From Pyxidicoccus trucidator (GTDB lineage Bacteria > Myxococcota > Myxococcia > Myxococcales > Myxococcaceae): 64,000 bases of DNA. How positions within the stretch are numbered: the first letter of the stretch is position 1; every line of letters begins with the position of its first letter. The notes under the pieces are model-generated. The model saw only the letters and a program-made list of their open reading frames with translations. It was not told where the DNA came from and made no database searches. The position numbers and the translations under genes were made by a program. The stretch covers positions 1,084,322 to 1,148,321 of the forward strand of contig NZ_JAAIXZ010000001.1 of the NCBI RefSeq assembly GCF_010894435.1, written 5' to 3'. This document shows, in pieces, positions 36,314 to 44,995 of this stretch.

Positions 36314-36886
36314 TCACGCGCGGGACTTCTTGCACGAGCAGTCCAGGCAGCCGTGCGTGGCGCACGTCCCACAGCTCCGCTCGAGCTGCTTCTTCAGCGC
36401 CTGCCGGGCGCGGTGCAACCGCACGCCCGCGTTGTTGGCGGTGATGCCCTCCTCCTTCGCCACGTCGGTCACGCCGCGCTCCTCCAGGTCCACCTTGCGC
36501 ACCAGGTCCGCGTACTCGGGCTTGAGGGTGGGCAGCAGCTCGCCGACGCAGGCGCAGACAGTCGCCTTCAGCTCCGGGTCGTCGGTGGCCTCCGTGGCCT
36601 CGCGGGCCTCGCGCTCCAGCGCGCGTCCTTCCGCGGCCTGCTTGCGGTAGTGGTCCACCAGCGCGTTGCGCAGCAGCCGGTAGAACCACGTCACCGCGCC
36701 CTCGCCGTCTCGCAGCGCCCCGCCCTTCTCCAGCGTCTTCACGAAGGCCGACTGGAGGATTTCCTCGGCCACCGCCCGGCTGCCCACGCGCCGCTCCAGG
36801 AACGACAGGAACTGGCGATGGTTGCCCACCAGCGCGCCCACCACGTCCTCTCCCGCCGCCTCCATGTCCTGCTGCGCCCCGCTCAT
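36314..36886 (-). CDS. CorE-type metal-responsive ECF sigma factor
   Basis: ECF sigma factor of 190 residues. Seen: region 2 about 20-85 (EEILQSAFVKTLE, VTWFYRLLRNALVDHYRK), a CXC pair in the linker (Cys111, Cys113), region 4 about 115-168, and a C-terminal cysteine-rich tail with Cys172, 175, 180, 183, 185 and His178. The linker CXC plus the Cys/His tail is the hallmark of the CorE group (ECF44) of Myxococcus, which sense copper or cadmium/zinc directly without an anti-sigma factor. It is the last gene of the RND operon and overlaps the cupredoxin lipoprotein by ATGA. Autoregulation of this operon is inferred. Confidence 0.87.
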   Translation of the reverse strand: MSGAQQDMEAAGEDVVGALVGNHRQFLSFLERRVGSRAVAEEILQSAFVKTLEKGGALRDGEGAVTWFYRLLRNALVDHYRKQAAEGRALEREAREATEATDDPELKATVCACVGELLPTLKPEYADLVRKVDLEERGVTDVAKEEGITANNAGVRLHRARQALKKQLERSCGTCATHGCLDCSCKKSRA

Positions 36887-38037
36887 CGCACCACCAGCGT
36901 GCCCTTCATCATCTGCATGCCGCAGGAGAAGGGGAACGTCCCTGCCTTGTCCGGAACGAAGTCCACCACCGTCTCCGACAAGCCGGGCAGCGGTCGCTTC
37001 ACGCCGAAGTCGGGGATGAGCAGCTCGTCCCCACACCCGCCCGAGTCCTTGCGCACGAAGCGCAGCCGCGCCGGCACGCCCTGCTTCAGCGTCACCTCGC
37101 TCGGCTGGTAGCCGCCCTGCACGGTGATGGTCACCTCCTGCGCCGCCCCCGCCTTCACCTCCGCTCCGGCGGGTGGAGGAGCCTTCGCCGCATCCACGGG
37201 CGTCAGCATGAAGCCGATGAAGTACTCCGGCTCATCCGGCATGGGCAGGCGCACCGTCACCTCGCGCTCACCGTCAGCGGGAGGCAGCTTCCCGGTGAGG
37301 AACTCCCCCGTCGTCCCCGGGAGCAGCGGCGCGGAAGCACCGACTGCCTCCAGCGTGCCCTTCTTCCCCGTCAGTGGCAGCGGTTGGCGGAAGGCATCCG
37401 TCACCCAGACGCGCACCTCGCCGGACTTCAGCGACAGCACCTCCAGGTGCGTGTCCCCGCTCATCGCGACGATGCCGCCGTGCAGGGGCGTGTGGTCGTG
37501 CGCCTGCATCTGCGTGGGAGAAGCGCCCTCCGGCCCGTGCCCGTGCGCCTCCAGGTGCGCGGAGAAGCGCGCCACCTCCGGCTTCCCGTCCCGCACCACC
37601 GTCACCACCATCGTCAGATGGTCGTCCGAGTGCTCCGGCCCCTGGCCCGCCAGATGGTCGCCCGAGGGCGTCAGCTTCACTTCCGGGTAGCCGCCCTTCG
37701 CCACCTTCACCGTGCCGCTGGCGCCATCCACTGGACGCACCTGGAGGTCCTCGTCCAGCAGGTAGACGCGATACGTGCCTCCCCGTGCCGCCACCAACTC
37801 CATGTGTCCGCGCGGTGTGGCTTCCACCAGGCCGCCATGCGGCGAGATGTGGGCATGAGGCGCTGCCTCGGCGTGAGCATGGGGCGCCCCGCCACCGTGC
37901 GAGTGCGGCGCTGCCTCGTCGTGCGGCTTTGACGGAGTGGCGGCCCTCGGAGCCTGTGCCTCAGCGGGTGCATCCTTCTTGCTGCACGCGGCCACCAGCC
38001 CAAGGGCCATCACCGCCGCGATGATTCGCTTCCCCAT
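36883..38037 (-). CDS. Cupredoxin-domain lipoprotein, histidine-rich
   Basis: 384-residue lipoprotein, lipobox LVAAC (Cys18), start ATG 38037 after GGAGG. Seen: a His-rich segment about 34-75 (HSHGGGAPHAHAE, HAHISPHGG), two beta-rich repeats containing HGG-type turns (about 70-150 and 190-265), and a C-terminal cupredoxin domain about 305-384 with ITVQGGYQPSEVTLKQG, the metal-side Cys in DSGGCGDELL and FSCGMQMMKG. Such domains bind copper on the periplasmic or outer-membrane face and may hand metal to the RND pump. It lies between pump gene and sigma factor in the operon. Confidence 0.8.
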   Translation of the reverse strand: MGKRIIAAVMALGLVAACSKKDAPAEAQAPRAATPSKPHDEAAPHSHGGGAPHAHAEAAPHAHISPHGGLVEATPRGHMELVAARGGTYRVYLLDEDLQVRPVDGASGTVKVAKGGYPEVKLTPSGDHLAGQGPEHSDDHLTMVVTVVRDGKPEVARFSAHLEAHGHGPEGASPTQMQAHDHTPLHGGIVAMSGDTHLEVLSLKSGEVRVWVTDAFRQPLPLTGKKGTLEAVGASAPLLPGTTGEFLTGKLPPADGEREVTVRLPMPDEPEYFIGFMLTPVDAAKAPPPAGAEVKAGAAQEVTITVQGGYQPSEVTLKQGVPARLRFVRKDSGGCGDELLIPDFGVKRPLPGLSETVVDFVPDKAGTFPFSCGMQMMKGTLVVR

Positions 38038-38072
38038 CGAACATCCTCCAAAGTTCCTCACGGTGCCCGCCT

Positions 38073-41000
38073 TCACAGCGAGCCCGCGAGCCGCTCCGCC
38101 GGAGGTGCTGCCTCCGGGAGAGCGGTGTCCTCTTCGGCGCGCGCCGCCGCCTTGCGCGCCAGGTAGCGCTCCAGGGCTGGACGCCCGAAGCGGAAGAACA
38201 CGGCCGGCGTGACGAGCAGGTCCAACAGGGTGGAGCTGATGAGCCCCCCGAGGATGACCGTCGCCACCGGGTGCAGAATCTCCTTACCGGGCGCCCCCGA
38301 CGCGAGCGCCAGCGGCACCAGCGCCAGCCCCGCCGTCAGCGCCGTCATCAGCACCGGAACCAGCCGCTCCAGCGAACCACGGAGCACCAGGTCCTTGCTG
38401 AACACCTCGCCCTCCACCTCCACCAGGTGCAGGTAGTGGGAGATGAGCATGATGGTGTTGCGGCTGGCGATGCCACACAGGGTGATGAAGCCCACCAGCG
38501 TGGCCACCGACAGCGACTGCCCGGTGAGCACCACCGCTGTCACGCTGCCCACCAGCGCCAGGGGGATGTTGAGCATCACCTGGAGCACCAGCCGCACCGA
38601 GCGGAAGTGCGCGTACAGCACCAGGAACATGCCCGCCAGCGACAGCAGGGACAGCAGGGCGATGAGCCGCGTGGCGGACTGCTGGCTCTCGAACTGGCCC
38701 TCATAGGTGATGAAGGCACCGGGCGGCAGCGACACCTGCGAGGCCACGCGCTCGCGGACCTGCTCCACCGCGCCGCCGAGGTCCCTCCCCGCCACGTTCG
38801 CCATCACCACGATGCGCCGCTGCAGGTGGTCATGGTGGATGACGTTGGGCCCCTGTGACTCCACCACTTCCGCCACGGCTGCCACCGGGACCCGTGCTCC
38901 CGAGGGCGTGTCCACCAGCGCCCGCCGGAACGCCTCCGCGTCCACGCGTGAGCGCTCGTCGTACCGCACCAGCACGTCGAAGGTGCGCTGGCCCTCCAGC
39001 ACCTGCCCCACCACGATGCCGTTGAACGCCTTCTCCAGTTGCTCCGCCATGGCGCCGGGCTGCACGCCCAGCCGCGCCGCCTCCTCGCGCTTGAGCCGCA
39101 CCTGGAGCTGCGGAATCAGCGTCTGCTGCTCCACCTGCAGGTCCACGATGCCCGGCACGCCCGCCATGACGGACCGTATCTCTTCCGCCTTGCCGCGCAG
39201 CACGTCCAGGTCCTGCCCGAACAGCTTCACCGCCACCTGCGCGCGGATGCCCGACAGCAGGTGGTCCAGCCGGTGGGAGATGGGCTGCCCCACGGACACG
39301 GACATGCCCGGAAGCTGCGTGAGCCGCTCGCGAATGTCTCCGAGCACCACCTCCCGCGCGCGCCCGTCCTCTTCCTTGAAGTCCACGTCCAGCTCCGAGT
39401 AGTGGACGCCCTCCGCGTGCTCGTCCTGCTCGGCGCGGCCGGTGCGCCGGCCCACCGTCTTCACCTCGGGCACGCCCGCGATGAGGCGCTCGGCCAGCAG
39501 CCCGAAGCGGTTGGACTCCTCCAGCGACGTGCCCGGTGGCGCCACCAGAGTCACCGTGGCGGTGCCCTCGTTGAAGGGGGGAAGGAAGGAGCGACCCAGG
39601 AAGGGCACCACCGCCGCCGCCCCGAGCACCAGCACCGCCGCGCCCGTCATCACCGGACGGGGATGCGCCAGCGCGACCTCAAGCACCCGCTGCGCCCGCG
39701 CCTTCAGCCAGCGCACCAGCGCGCTGTCCCCATGCTCCAGGAAGCGCCCCTTCGGCAGCAGGTACGCGCACAACGCCGGAGTCACCGTGAGCGACACCAG
39801 CAGCGACGCGAGGATGGACACGATGTACGCCACGCCCAGCGGGGCGAAGAGCCGTCCCTCGATTCCGCCCAGTGCGAACAGCGGGACGAACACCAGCACC
39901 ACGATGAGCGTGGCGAAGACGATGGAGCCGCGCACCTCCGACGACGCCTTGAAGATGACGCGCAGCGTGGACTCCGGCTGGGGCTTCGCCCGGTTCTCCT
40001 TGAGCCGCCGGTACACGTTCTCCACGTCGACAATCGCGTCGTCCACCAGCTCGCCGATGGCCACGGCCAGGCCGCCCAGCGTCAGCGTGTTGATGGACAG
40101 GTCGAACGCCTTCATCACCAGCGCGGTGATGACCAGGGAGAGGGGAATCGCGGTGAGGGTAATCGCCGTGGTGCGCAGGTTGACGAGGAAGAGGAAGAGC
40201 ACCACCACCACCAGCAGCGCACCGTCGCGCAGGGCCTCGCTCACGTTGCCGATGGCCGAGCGGATGAAGTCCGCCTGCCGGAAGAGCGTCTCCACCCGCA
40301 CGTCCTCGGGCAGCGTGGCCCGCAGCTCCTTCAGCGCGGCATCCACCTTGCCGGTGAGCTCCAGCGTGCTGGCCCCGGGCTGCTTCTGCACCGCGAGGAT
40401 GACCGCGGAACGACCGTTCATTCCGCCGTCGCCCCGCTTCACCGCCGGCCCCACCACCACCTCGGCCACCTGCGACAGGCGCACGGGCACGCCGTCCCGC
40501 ACCGCCACCACCGTGCCGGCCAGGTCTTCCACGGACGCGCTGCGCGCGAGGTTGCGGACCAGGTACTCGCGGCCGCCCTTGTCCACGAAGCCGCCGGTGG
40601 TGTTGCCCTGCGACAGGCCCGCAGCGCGCTCCACGTCCTCGAAGGTGAGTCCGAAGGCGAGCAGCTTCTCCGGGTCCACCTTCACCTGGAACTGCTTCAC
40701 CCCGCCGCCCAGCACCGTCACCTGGGCGATGCCCGGAATCGTCAGCAGGCGCTGGCGGAGCGTCCAGTCCGCGAGCGAGCGCAGCTCCAGCTGCGACGTG
40801 CGCTCGCCCTCGCTCTGCACGCCGAGCAGCAGGATTTCGCCCATGATGGAGGACACCGGCGCCAGGTGCGGCGTCACGTCGCGAGGCAGCCGCTCGCGCG
40901 CCACCTGGAGCCGCTCCGACACGAGCTGCCGGTCCAGGTAGATGTCCGTGCCCCAGTCGAACTCCACGTAGACGATGGACAGACCCACGCCCGACGACGA

Positions 41001-41249
41001 GCGCACGCGTTGCACACCCGGCGCCCCGTTCATCGCCGTCTCAATCGGCGTGGTGACGAGCGTCTCCACCTCCTCCGGGGACAGGCCACCCGCCTCCGTC
41101 ATCACCGTCACGGTGGGACGGTTGAGGTCGGGGAACACGTCCACCGGCAGGCTCGTGACGGCCCAGCCGCCGTAGAGCAGCAGCGCCACCGCCGCCAGCA
41201 CGACGAACAGCCGGTGCCTCAGCGCGAGGAGGATGACGCGGTCAATCAC
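38073..41249 (-). CDS. Heavy-metal RND efflux pump, CzcA/CusA family (second system)
   Basis: Inner-membrane proton-driven transporter of 1058 residues. Seen: TM1 near residues 14-33, porter domains, and TM4 with VAIGELVDDAIVDVENVYRRL carrying acidic residues of the proton relay, which differs from the other pump in this window (AVGLLVDAAIIVTEN). The two systems are therefore diverged paralogues, not a recent duplication. GTG 41249 overlaps the adaptor stop by four bases (GTGA). With a CorE-like sigma and a cupredoxin lipoprotein in the same operon, copper or cadmium/zinc is the likely load, but the sequence does not settle which. Confidence 0.9.
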   Translation of the reverse strand: MIDRVILLALRHRLFVVLAAVALLLYGGWAVTSLPVDVFPDLNRPTVTVMTEAGGLSPEEVETLVTTPIETAMNGAPGVQRVRSSSGVGLSIVYVEFDWGTDIYLDRQLVSERLQVARERLPRDVTPHLAPVSSIMGEILLLGVQSEGERTSQLELRSLADWTLRQRLLTIPGIAQVTVLGGGVKQFQVKVDPEKLLAFGLTFEDVERAAGLSQGNTTGGFVDKGGREYLVRNLARSASVEDLAGTVVAVRDGVPVRLSQVAEVVVGPAVKRGDGGMNGRSAVILAVQKQPGASTLELTGKVDAALKELRATLPEDVRVETLFRQADFIRSAIGNVSEALRDGALLVVVVLFLFLVNLRTTAITLTAIPLSLVITALVMKAFDLSINTLTLGGLAVAIGELVDDAIVDVENVYRRLKENRAKPQPESTLRVIFKASSEVRGSIVFATLIVVLVFVPLFALGGIEGRLFAPLGVAYIVSILASLLVSLTVTPALCAYLLPKGRFLEHGDSALVRWLKARAQRVLEVALAHPRPVMTGAAVLVLGAAAVVPFLGRSFLPPFNEGTATVTLVAPPGTSLEESNRFGLLAERLIAGVPEVKTVGRRTGRAEQDEHAEGVHYSELDVDFKEEDGRAREVVLGDIRERLTQLPGMSVSVGQPISHRLDHLLSGIRAQVAVKLFGQDLDVLRGKAEEIRSVMAGVPGIVDLQVEQQTLIPQLQVRLKREEAARLGVQPGAMAEQLEKAFNGIVVGQVLEGQRTFDVLVRYDERSRVDAEAFRRALVDTPSGARVPVAAVAEVVESQGPNVIHHDHLQRRIVVMANVAGRDLGGAVEQVRERVASQVSLPPGAFITYEGQFESQQSATRLIALLSLLSLAGMFLVLYAHFRSVRLVLQVMLNIPLALVGSVTAVVLTGQSLSVATLVGFITLCGIASRNTIMLISHYLHLVEVEGEVFSKDLVLRGSLERLVPVLMTALTAGLALVPLALASGAPGKEILHPVATVILGGLISSTLLDLLVTPAVFFRFGRPALERYLARKAAARAEEDTALPEAAPPAERLAGSL

Positions 41250-42520
41250 CTGCCGCCTCCCCTCGCCATGCGCAGCGCCGCCACGCCGCCCACCACCACG
41301 CGCTCGCCCGTCTTCAGGCCCTGGCGCACCTCACGCCACTCGCCGTCCCGTCCACCGAGCCCCACCGGCCGCAGCTCGAACGCCTCGGGCGCGGTATGGA
41401 CGAAGACGAAGGCGCGGCCCTCCTCCTCCACCACCGCCGCCGCGGGCACCGCCAGCGCGTCGCGTCGGCCACCCTCGCCGATGGCCACGTCCACGAACAT
41501 GCCGGGCCGCAGCCGGCCGTCCCGGTTGTCCGCCTCGAACAGGACGCGCACGCTGCGCGAGGACTCATCCACAAGTTGGCCCACGTGGTACAGCCGCGCC
41601 GCGAAGTGCTGGCCCGCGTACGCGGGCGTTCCCACCAGCGCGCCGGATGCGCCCTCCACCCGCGCCACGTCGCCCTCGTACACGCGCGCTTCCACCCAGA
41701 CGACAGAGGCGTCCAGCACCGCGAACAGGGGCCGCGCCGGATCCACCTGCTCACCCACCGTGGCCCGGGCCTCCACCAGCACGCCGTCGATGGGCGCCAC
41801 CAGCGGGAAGCGCGCCGTGCCCTGGCCCTGGCGCGCGCCGGACAGCACGTCGCGCGCGGCCTTCGCGCGGCCCAATTCCTGCTCCGCCGTGCTCGCGGAG
41901 AGCCGTGACTGCTGCACTTCCTTCTCGGCCACCACGCCCTGCAGTGACTCCAAGCGCGTGAGGTCTCGCCGGGCCTGCTCCAGCGCCGCCTGCGCGCGGG
42001 ACACCTCCGCCTCCGCCTGGATGTAGCCCGTCGACAGGCCCGTGGCCTCCGAGGTGGAGAGGCTCTGCTGCACCAGCGCCAGCACCTCGCCGCGCTTCAC
42101 GCGCTGCCCCACCAGCGGCACCGACGCGCCCGACGCCAGCACGCGGCCCGGCACCGGCGCGGACACCTGCGCGTAGCGGTCCGTGCGCGGCACCACCTTG
42201 CCCGGAGCCACCAGTCGCGACTCCAGCGGCCGCACCGCCGCGCGCTGCGTGCGCACCTCCAGGAGGAACTGCGTCTCCTTGGGCACGGTGAAGGCCACGC
42301 CGGGGACAACGGGCTGCTGCTGCGTGGCCGGAGCCTGGGCGTGGCCCTCGTGAGCGTGGGCCCGAGGGCTCGCGAGCAGAACGAGACATATAAAGGATGC
42401 GGGCCACAAAAGTGGGCTGAACACCGACCCCGGCAACCTCGCACCCACACGGCGCCAGGAGCCCGCTGAGCCAGCACCAGCGCGGCGCGCGGAAGAACCC
42501 GGAGCCCTCGACCCGCTCAT
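41246..42520 (-). CDS. RND efflux periplasmic adaptor, CzcB family (second system)
   Basis: Membrane-fusion protein of up to 424 residues. Seen: a hydrophobic segment about 36-60 (LLWPASFICLVLLASPRAHA) acting as signal, then HEGHAQAP, barrel-sandwich parts around VSAPVPGRVLASGASVPLVGQRV, a coiled-coil hairpin (about 150-215) and the beta-barrel domain. ATG 42520 lies eight bases after the preceding stop; it places about 35 Arg/Ser-rich residues before the signal, so a downstream GTG may be the true start. Unlike the first system's adaptor it is not a lipoprotein and has only a short His motif. Confidence 0.85.
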   Translation of the reverse strand: MSGSRAPGSSARRAGAGSAGSWRRVGARLPGSVFSPLLWPASFICLVLLASPRAHAHEGHAQAPATQQQPVVPGVAFTVPKETQFLLEVRTQRAAVRPLESRLVAPGKVVPRTDRYAQVSAPVPGRVLASGASVPLVGQRVKRGEVLALVQQSLSTSEATGLSTGYIQAEAEVSRAQAALEQARRDLTRLESLQGVVAEKEVQQSRLSASTAEQELGRAKAARDVLSGARQGQGTARFPLVAPIDGVLVEARATVGEQVDPARPLFAVLDASVVWVEARVYEGDVARVEGASGALVGTPAYAGQHFAARLYHVGQLVDESSRSVRVLFEADNRDGRLRPGMFVDVAIGEGGRRDALAVPAAAVVEEEGRAFVFVHTAPEAFELRPVGLGGRDGEWREVRQGLKTGERVVVGGVAALRMARGGGR

Positions 42521-42528
42521 CGACTCGC

Positions 42529-43083
42529 TCACAGCATCCCCCGCTTGCGACGCGACACCCACCAGGCACCCGCCGCCACCATCAGCGCCACGCCGCCCGC
42601 GATACCCCAGCCGAGCTCCGCGCCGTGGTGAGCGTCATCGTCGTGCGCCTCTTCATGCTCCGCCTCCACGTGCACCGTCCCCAGCGCCAGCACGTCCACG
42701 GCGTCGCCCCGGGTCACCGTCGCGACGGCGGCCAGCTCCACCTCAGGCGCCAGCTCCGCCTCGACCACGTAGATGCCGGGCGACTCCATCCTCGGCACCA
42801 GCGACTGCACGGCGGCTCCCGTCAGCGTCAGCTCCACCTGGGCGCCGCTCACGGGTGCGTTCGTCGCGCTCTCCGCCACCAGCACGCGCACCGGCGTCTT
42901 CGGGCCCTCGGCGTGCTCCGGGTGCTTGAGCACCACCTCGAACACGTCTCCCGTCGCCGCCAGGACGTGCACCGCTGCGCCCGGGGTGGACACCTCGGGT
43001 GCCTTCCCGTGCGGCGCGCCCTCGTGTGCTCCCGCCACCAGAGGCAGCGCTACCAGCGGCAGCATCCACAGCATCCGTCTCAT
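42529..43083 (-). CDS. Membrane-anchored periplasmic protein inserted in the RND operon
   Basis: 184-residue protein: signal peptide (MLPLVALPLVAGA), histidine-containing start HEGAPHGK, an immunoglobulin-like beta domain about 35-135 (VFEVVLKHPE, TPVRVLVAES, PVSGAQVELTLTG), an acidic His-rich stretch (HEEAHDDDAHHG) and a C-terminal transmembrane segment (WGIAGGVALMVAAGAWW) with a basic cytosolic tail. Starts and stops are coupled to both neighbours (ATGA with the TolC-like gene). It probably binds metal or assists the adaptor in the periplasm. Family not recognised with certainty; similar small proteins occur in other CzcCBA operons. Confidence 0.65.
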   Translation of the reverse strand: MRRMLWMLPLVALPLVAGAHEGAPHGKAPEVSTPGAAVHVLAATGDVFEVVLKHPEHAEGPKTPVRVLVAESATNAPVSGAQVELTLTGAAVQSLVPRMESPGIYVVEAELAPEVELAAVATVTRGDAVDVLALGTVHVEAEHEEAHDDDAHHGAELGWGIAGGVALMVAAGAWWVSRRKRGML

Positions 43084-44315
43084 TGCGGCACCCCTCCCGT
43101 GGGCAGCCGACCTTCCGCACGCAGCAGCGCGGTGCGCGCGCGGGCCAGCTCCGCCGCCGCGTCCACGGTCTCCGCTCTCGCGGCGAAGGCCCTGTCCCGC
43201 GCGAGCAGCAGGGCGTCCAGGCCCAGCTCTCCCGCCTCGTAGGCGCGGCGAACCAGCTCCAGGTTGCGCTCGACCGAAGGCCGGGCCGTGTTCAGCGCCG
43301 TGTGCGCCGCTCGCGCGGCTTCGAACGCGCTTCGGGCCACGGCGGACTCCGCCTCCACCTCGCGCTCCCGTGCCACCCGCTCCGCCTCCCGCGCCGAGCG
43401 CCGCGCTCGAGCCTCCGCCAGCTCTCGCTGGTTGCGCTCCCACAAGGGCAGCGGCACCGACAACCGCGCCACCAGCAGGTGCTCGGTGTGCAGGTCGGAG
43501 ATGGCGCCGTGCGACTCGGGGCGCCGCTCACGCTCGTAGCCCACGCCCAGCGTCGGGTCCGGGAAGCGCTCGCGCCGCAGCAGCTCCACCTCCGCCTTCG
43601 CCGCGACCTCCTCCGCCCGCGCCGCCTGAAGCTCGGGACGCTCGTTCAGGAGAGGTGACGACGGAGCCTCTACCAGCACAGACACGCTCAGCGGAGCCGC
43701 CGCCGGACGACCCAGTCTGCGGTTCAGCGCCGCGCGTGCCGCATCCGACTCCGCCCGCGCCAACGCCGCCCGGGCTTCCGCACGCGCTCGCTCCAGCGTC
43801 GCGCCGTTACGGTCCAGCTCCGACACGTCTCCCGCCGCGAAGCGACGCTCCGTCGCCGCCTCCAGCTCCCGGGACAGGCTCAGCGCCTCCTCGGCGAGCC
43901 GCGCCCGCGCCTCGCGCCGCTCCAGCTCCACCGCCGCGCCCACCGCCCCCGCCGCCGCCTCCAGCACCGCCGCGCGCCTCCGTGCCCGAGCCGCGTCCAG
44001 CGAGGCGTCTGCCCGTTCCACGCGCAGGCCGCGCTGCCCCGCCACCTCCACCGTCTGACTCAGCATCATCTCCACGCGCAGCTCACCCTGGTCTCCGGTG
44101 AGCACGTCGCTGGCGGCCTCCACCTCCAGCTGCGGATTGTCCCGAAGCCACCGCCCGTCCGCCGAGCGCACGCCCTCCGCCGAGACCTCCTCCGCCCGCG
44201 CCGCCGCCACCTCGGGGCTGCGCTCCACCGCGTCGGACACCACGCGCTCCAACGTCCAGACCTCCGCGGGAGCGGCGGCCAGCATGAGCGACAGGGCGGC
44301 GGACACGGCGAGCAT
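43080..44315 (-). CDS. Outer-membrane efflux protein, TolC/CzcC family (second system)
   Basis: 411-residue channel protein, first gene of the second RND operon. Seen: signal peptide (LAVSAALSLMLAAAPAEV), OEP repeats starting LERVVSDAVERSPEVAAARAEE and LLNERPELQAARAEEVAAKA, long heptad-rich helices. ATG 44315 is supported by GAAGAGG upstream; the longer frame to 44528 runs through the regulatory region. The stop overlaps the following gene by four bases. The promoter region contains a composite palindrome (44395-44421) shared with the copper oxidase operon. Confidence 0.85.
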   Translation of the reverse strand: MLAVSAALSLMLAAAPAEVWTLERVVSDAVERSPEVAAARAEEVSAEGVRSADGRWLRDNPQLEVEAASDVLTGDQGELRVEMMLSQTVEVAGQRGLRVERADASLDAARARRRAAVLEAAAGAVGAAVELERREARARLAEEALSLSRELEAATERRFAAGDVSELDRNGATLERARAEARAALARAESDAARAALNRRLGRPAAAPLSVSVLVEAPSSPLLNERPELQAARAEEVAAKAEVELLRRERFPDPTLGVGYERERRPESHGAISDLHTEHLLVARLSVPLPLWERNQRELAEARARRSAREAERVAREREVEAESAVARSAFEAARAAHTALNTARPSVERNLELVRRAYEAGELGLDALLLARDRAFAARAETVDAAAELARARTALLRAEGRLPTGGVPQ

Positions 44316-44394
44316 GTCCTCTTCCCAACGCAAGTCGCGTACCCACCTGCGGCCCAGTGATTCCGCATACCTGCGAGGCGCGAACGGCCCCCAG

Positions 44395-44421
44395 GTGTGA
44401 CCGTCGCCGTCACACTGTGAC
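44395..44421 (-). promoter_or_regulatory. Composite operator candidate GTCACAGTGTGAC-N7-GTCACAC
   Basis: On the minus strand a 13-base palindrome (44421-44409) is followed after seven bases by GTCACAC (44401-44395), 79 bases before the TolC-like start. It matches the element at 26833-26859 in palindrome, centre base and spacing. The inner GTGTGAC/GTCACAC pair is also an inverted repeat. Confidence 0.5.
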
Positions 44422-44564
44422 GTGCCGGGAAGGACCCTGAACGTCTCCCCACCAGGGGAGCAGGCGCGTTGAGGTGGAGGAAGGACCACGAAACAGGCCC
44501 AACGGCTCGGATGCGTAGGGACACGCAAGGGATTGACAGACGTTCAAGACACGTCTATCCACTG

Positions 44565-44665
44565 TCTCAACATCAAGAGCGGCCTTCGCCTCGCGGCGGT
44601 GGCCCGACAACCTGGAGTCGGACCTCCAAGGTGTCCAAACGATGCGGCTCGCGGAGAAGAACCTC
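44565..44665 (+). ncRNA. SAM-I/SAM-IV-clan riboswitch candidate
   Basis: Conserved blocks in the right order upstream of methionine-pathway genes: ATCAAGAGC (44572-44580), GGCCCGA (44601-44607), CAACC (44608-44612), a P3-like hairpin with ACCT/AGGT and GGAG/CTCC pairing (44610-44632, one bulged A), then AGGTG and CCAAAC (44629-44640) and a GCG/CGC hairpin (about 44644-44653). These match the S-adenosylmethionine aptamer core in primary sequence. The P2 part looks different from classic SAM-I, so a SAM-IV or I/IV variant is more likely. It ends about 330 bases before the aspartokinase start. Pairing was judged by eye only. Confidence 0.6.
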
Positions 44666-44995
44666 CCCGGGCAATCCAAGAGTCCGGAGCAGAGGCCACC
44701 CCTCAGCTTCGGTGAGAGAGGACCCCCGTGGTTCCATCCACCTGCGCCGCATCCCTGAACGCCCTCGCTGACCGCGTCACGTCGTGCCCCGTACGGGCCG
44801 CGTGCATGCGTCACGCTCGAATGCGCCGGCCCGGCGGCCACCGCTAGTCCGCGTCCGCCAGGGCCTCACCTCCCTCCTCCCCTTTCATGCCGTGGGCGCT
44901 CGTGCGCCGCGACGGGCCTTCGTGTGCCCGGAGCGCGGGCTCGTGTCTGCCTTTGACTGTCTTCAGGGCCGAATGCGCCCCTCCGAGGTTCGCAG

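Larger units (their letters stand above)
44316..44995. other. Divergent intergenic region: operator on one side, riboswitch candidate on the other
   Basis: 680 bases between the second RND operon (leftward) and the aspartokinase gene (rightward). It holds the composite palindrome at 44395-44421 and a SAM-riboswitch-like fold at about 44565-44665. The remaining 330 bases before 44996 form a long leader without a convincing gene; frames of 60-143 codons in the interval lack codon bias or family character. Confidence 0.55.

Noticed and set aside
39039-42026. 995-codon + strand frame opposite the second RND genes
   Set aside because: A shadow frame with no recognisable domain; the minus strand encodes complete CzcA and CzcB families.
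44410-44841. 143-codon minus frame in the divergent intergenic region
   Set aside because: It covers the operator and the riboswitch-like sequence and has no family character or suitable ribosome site.
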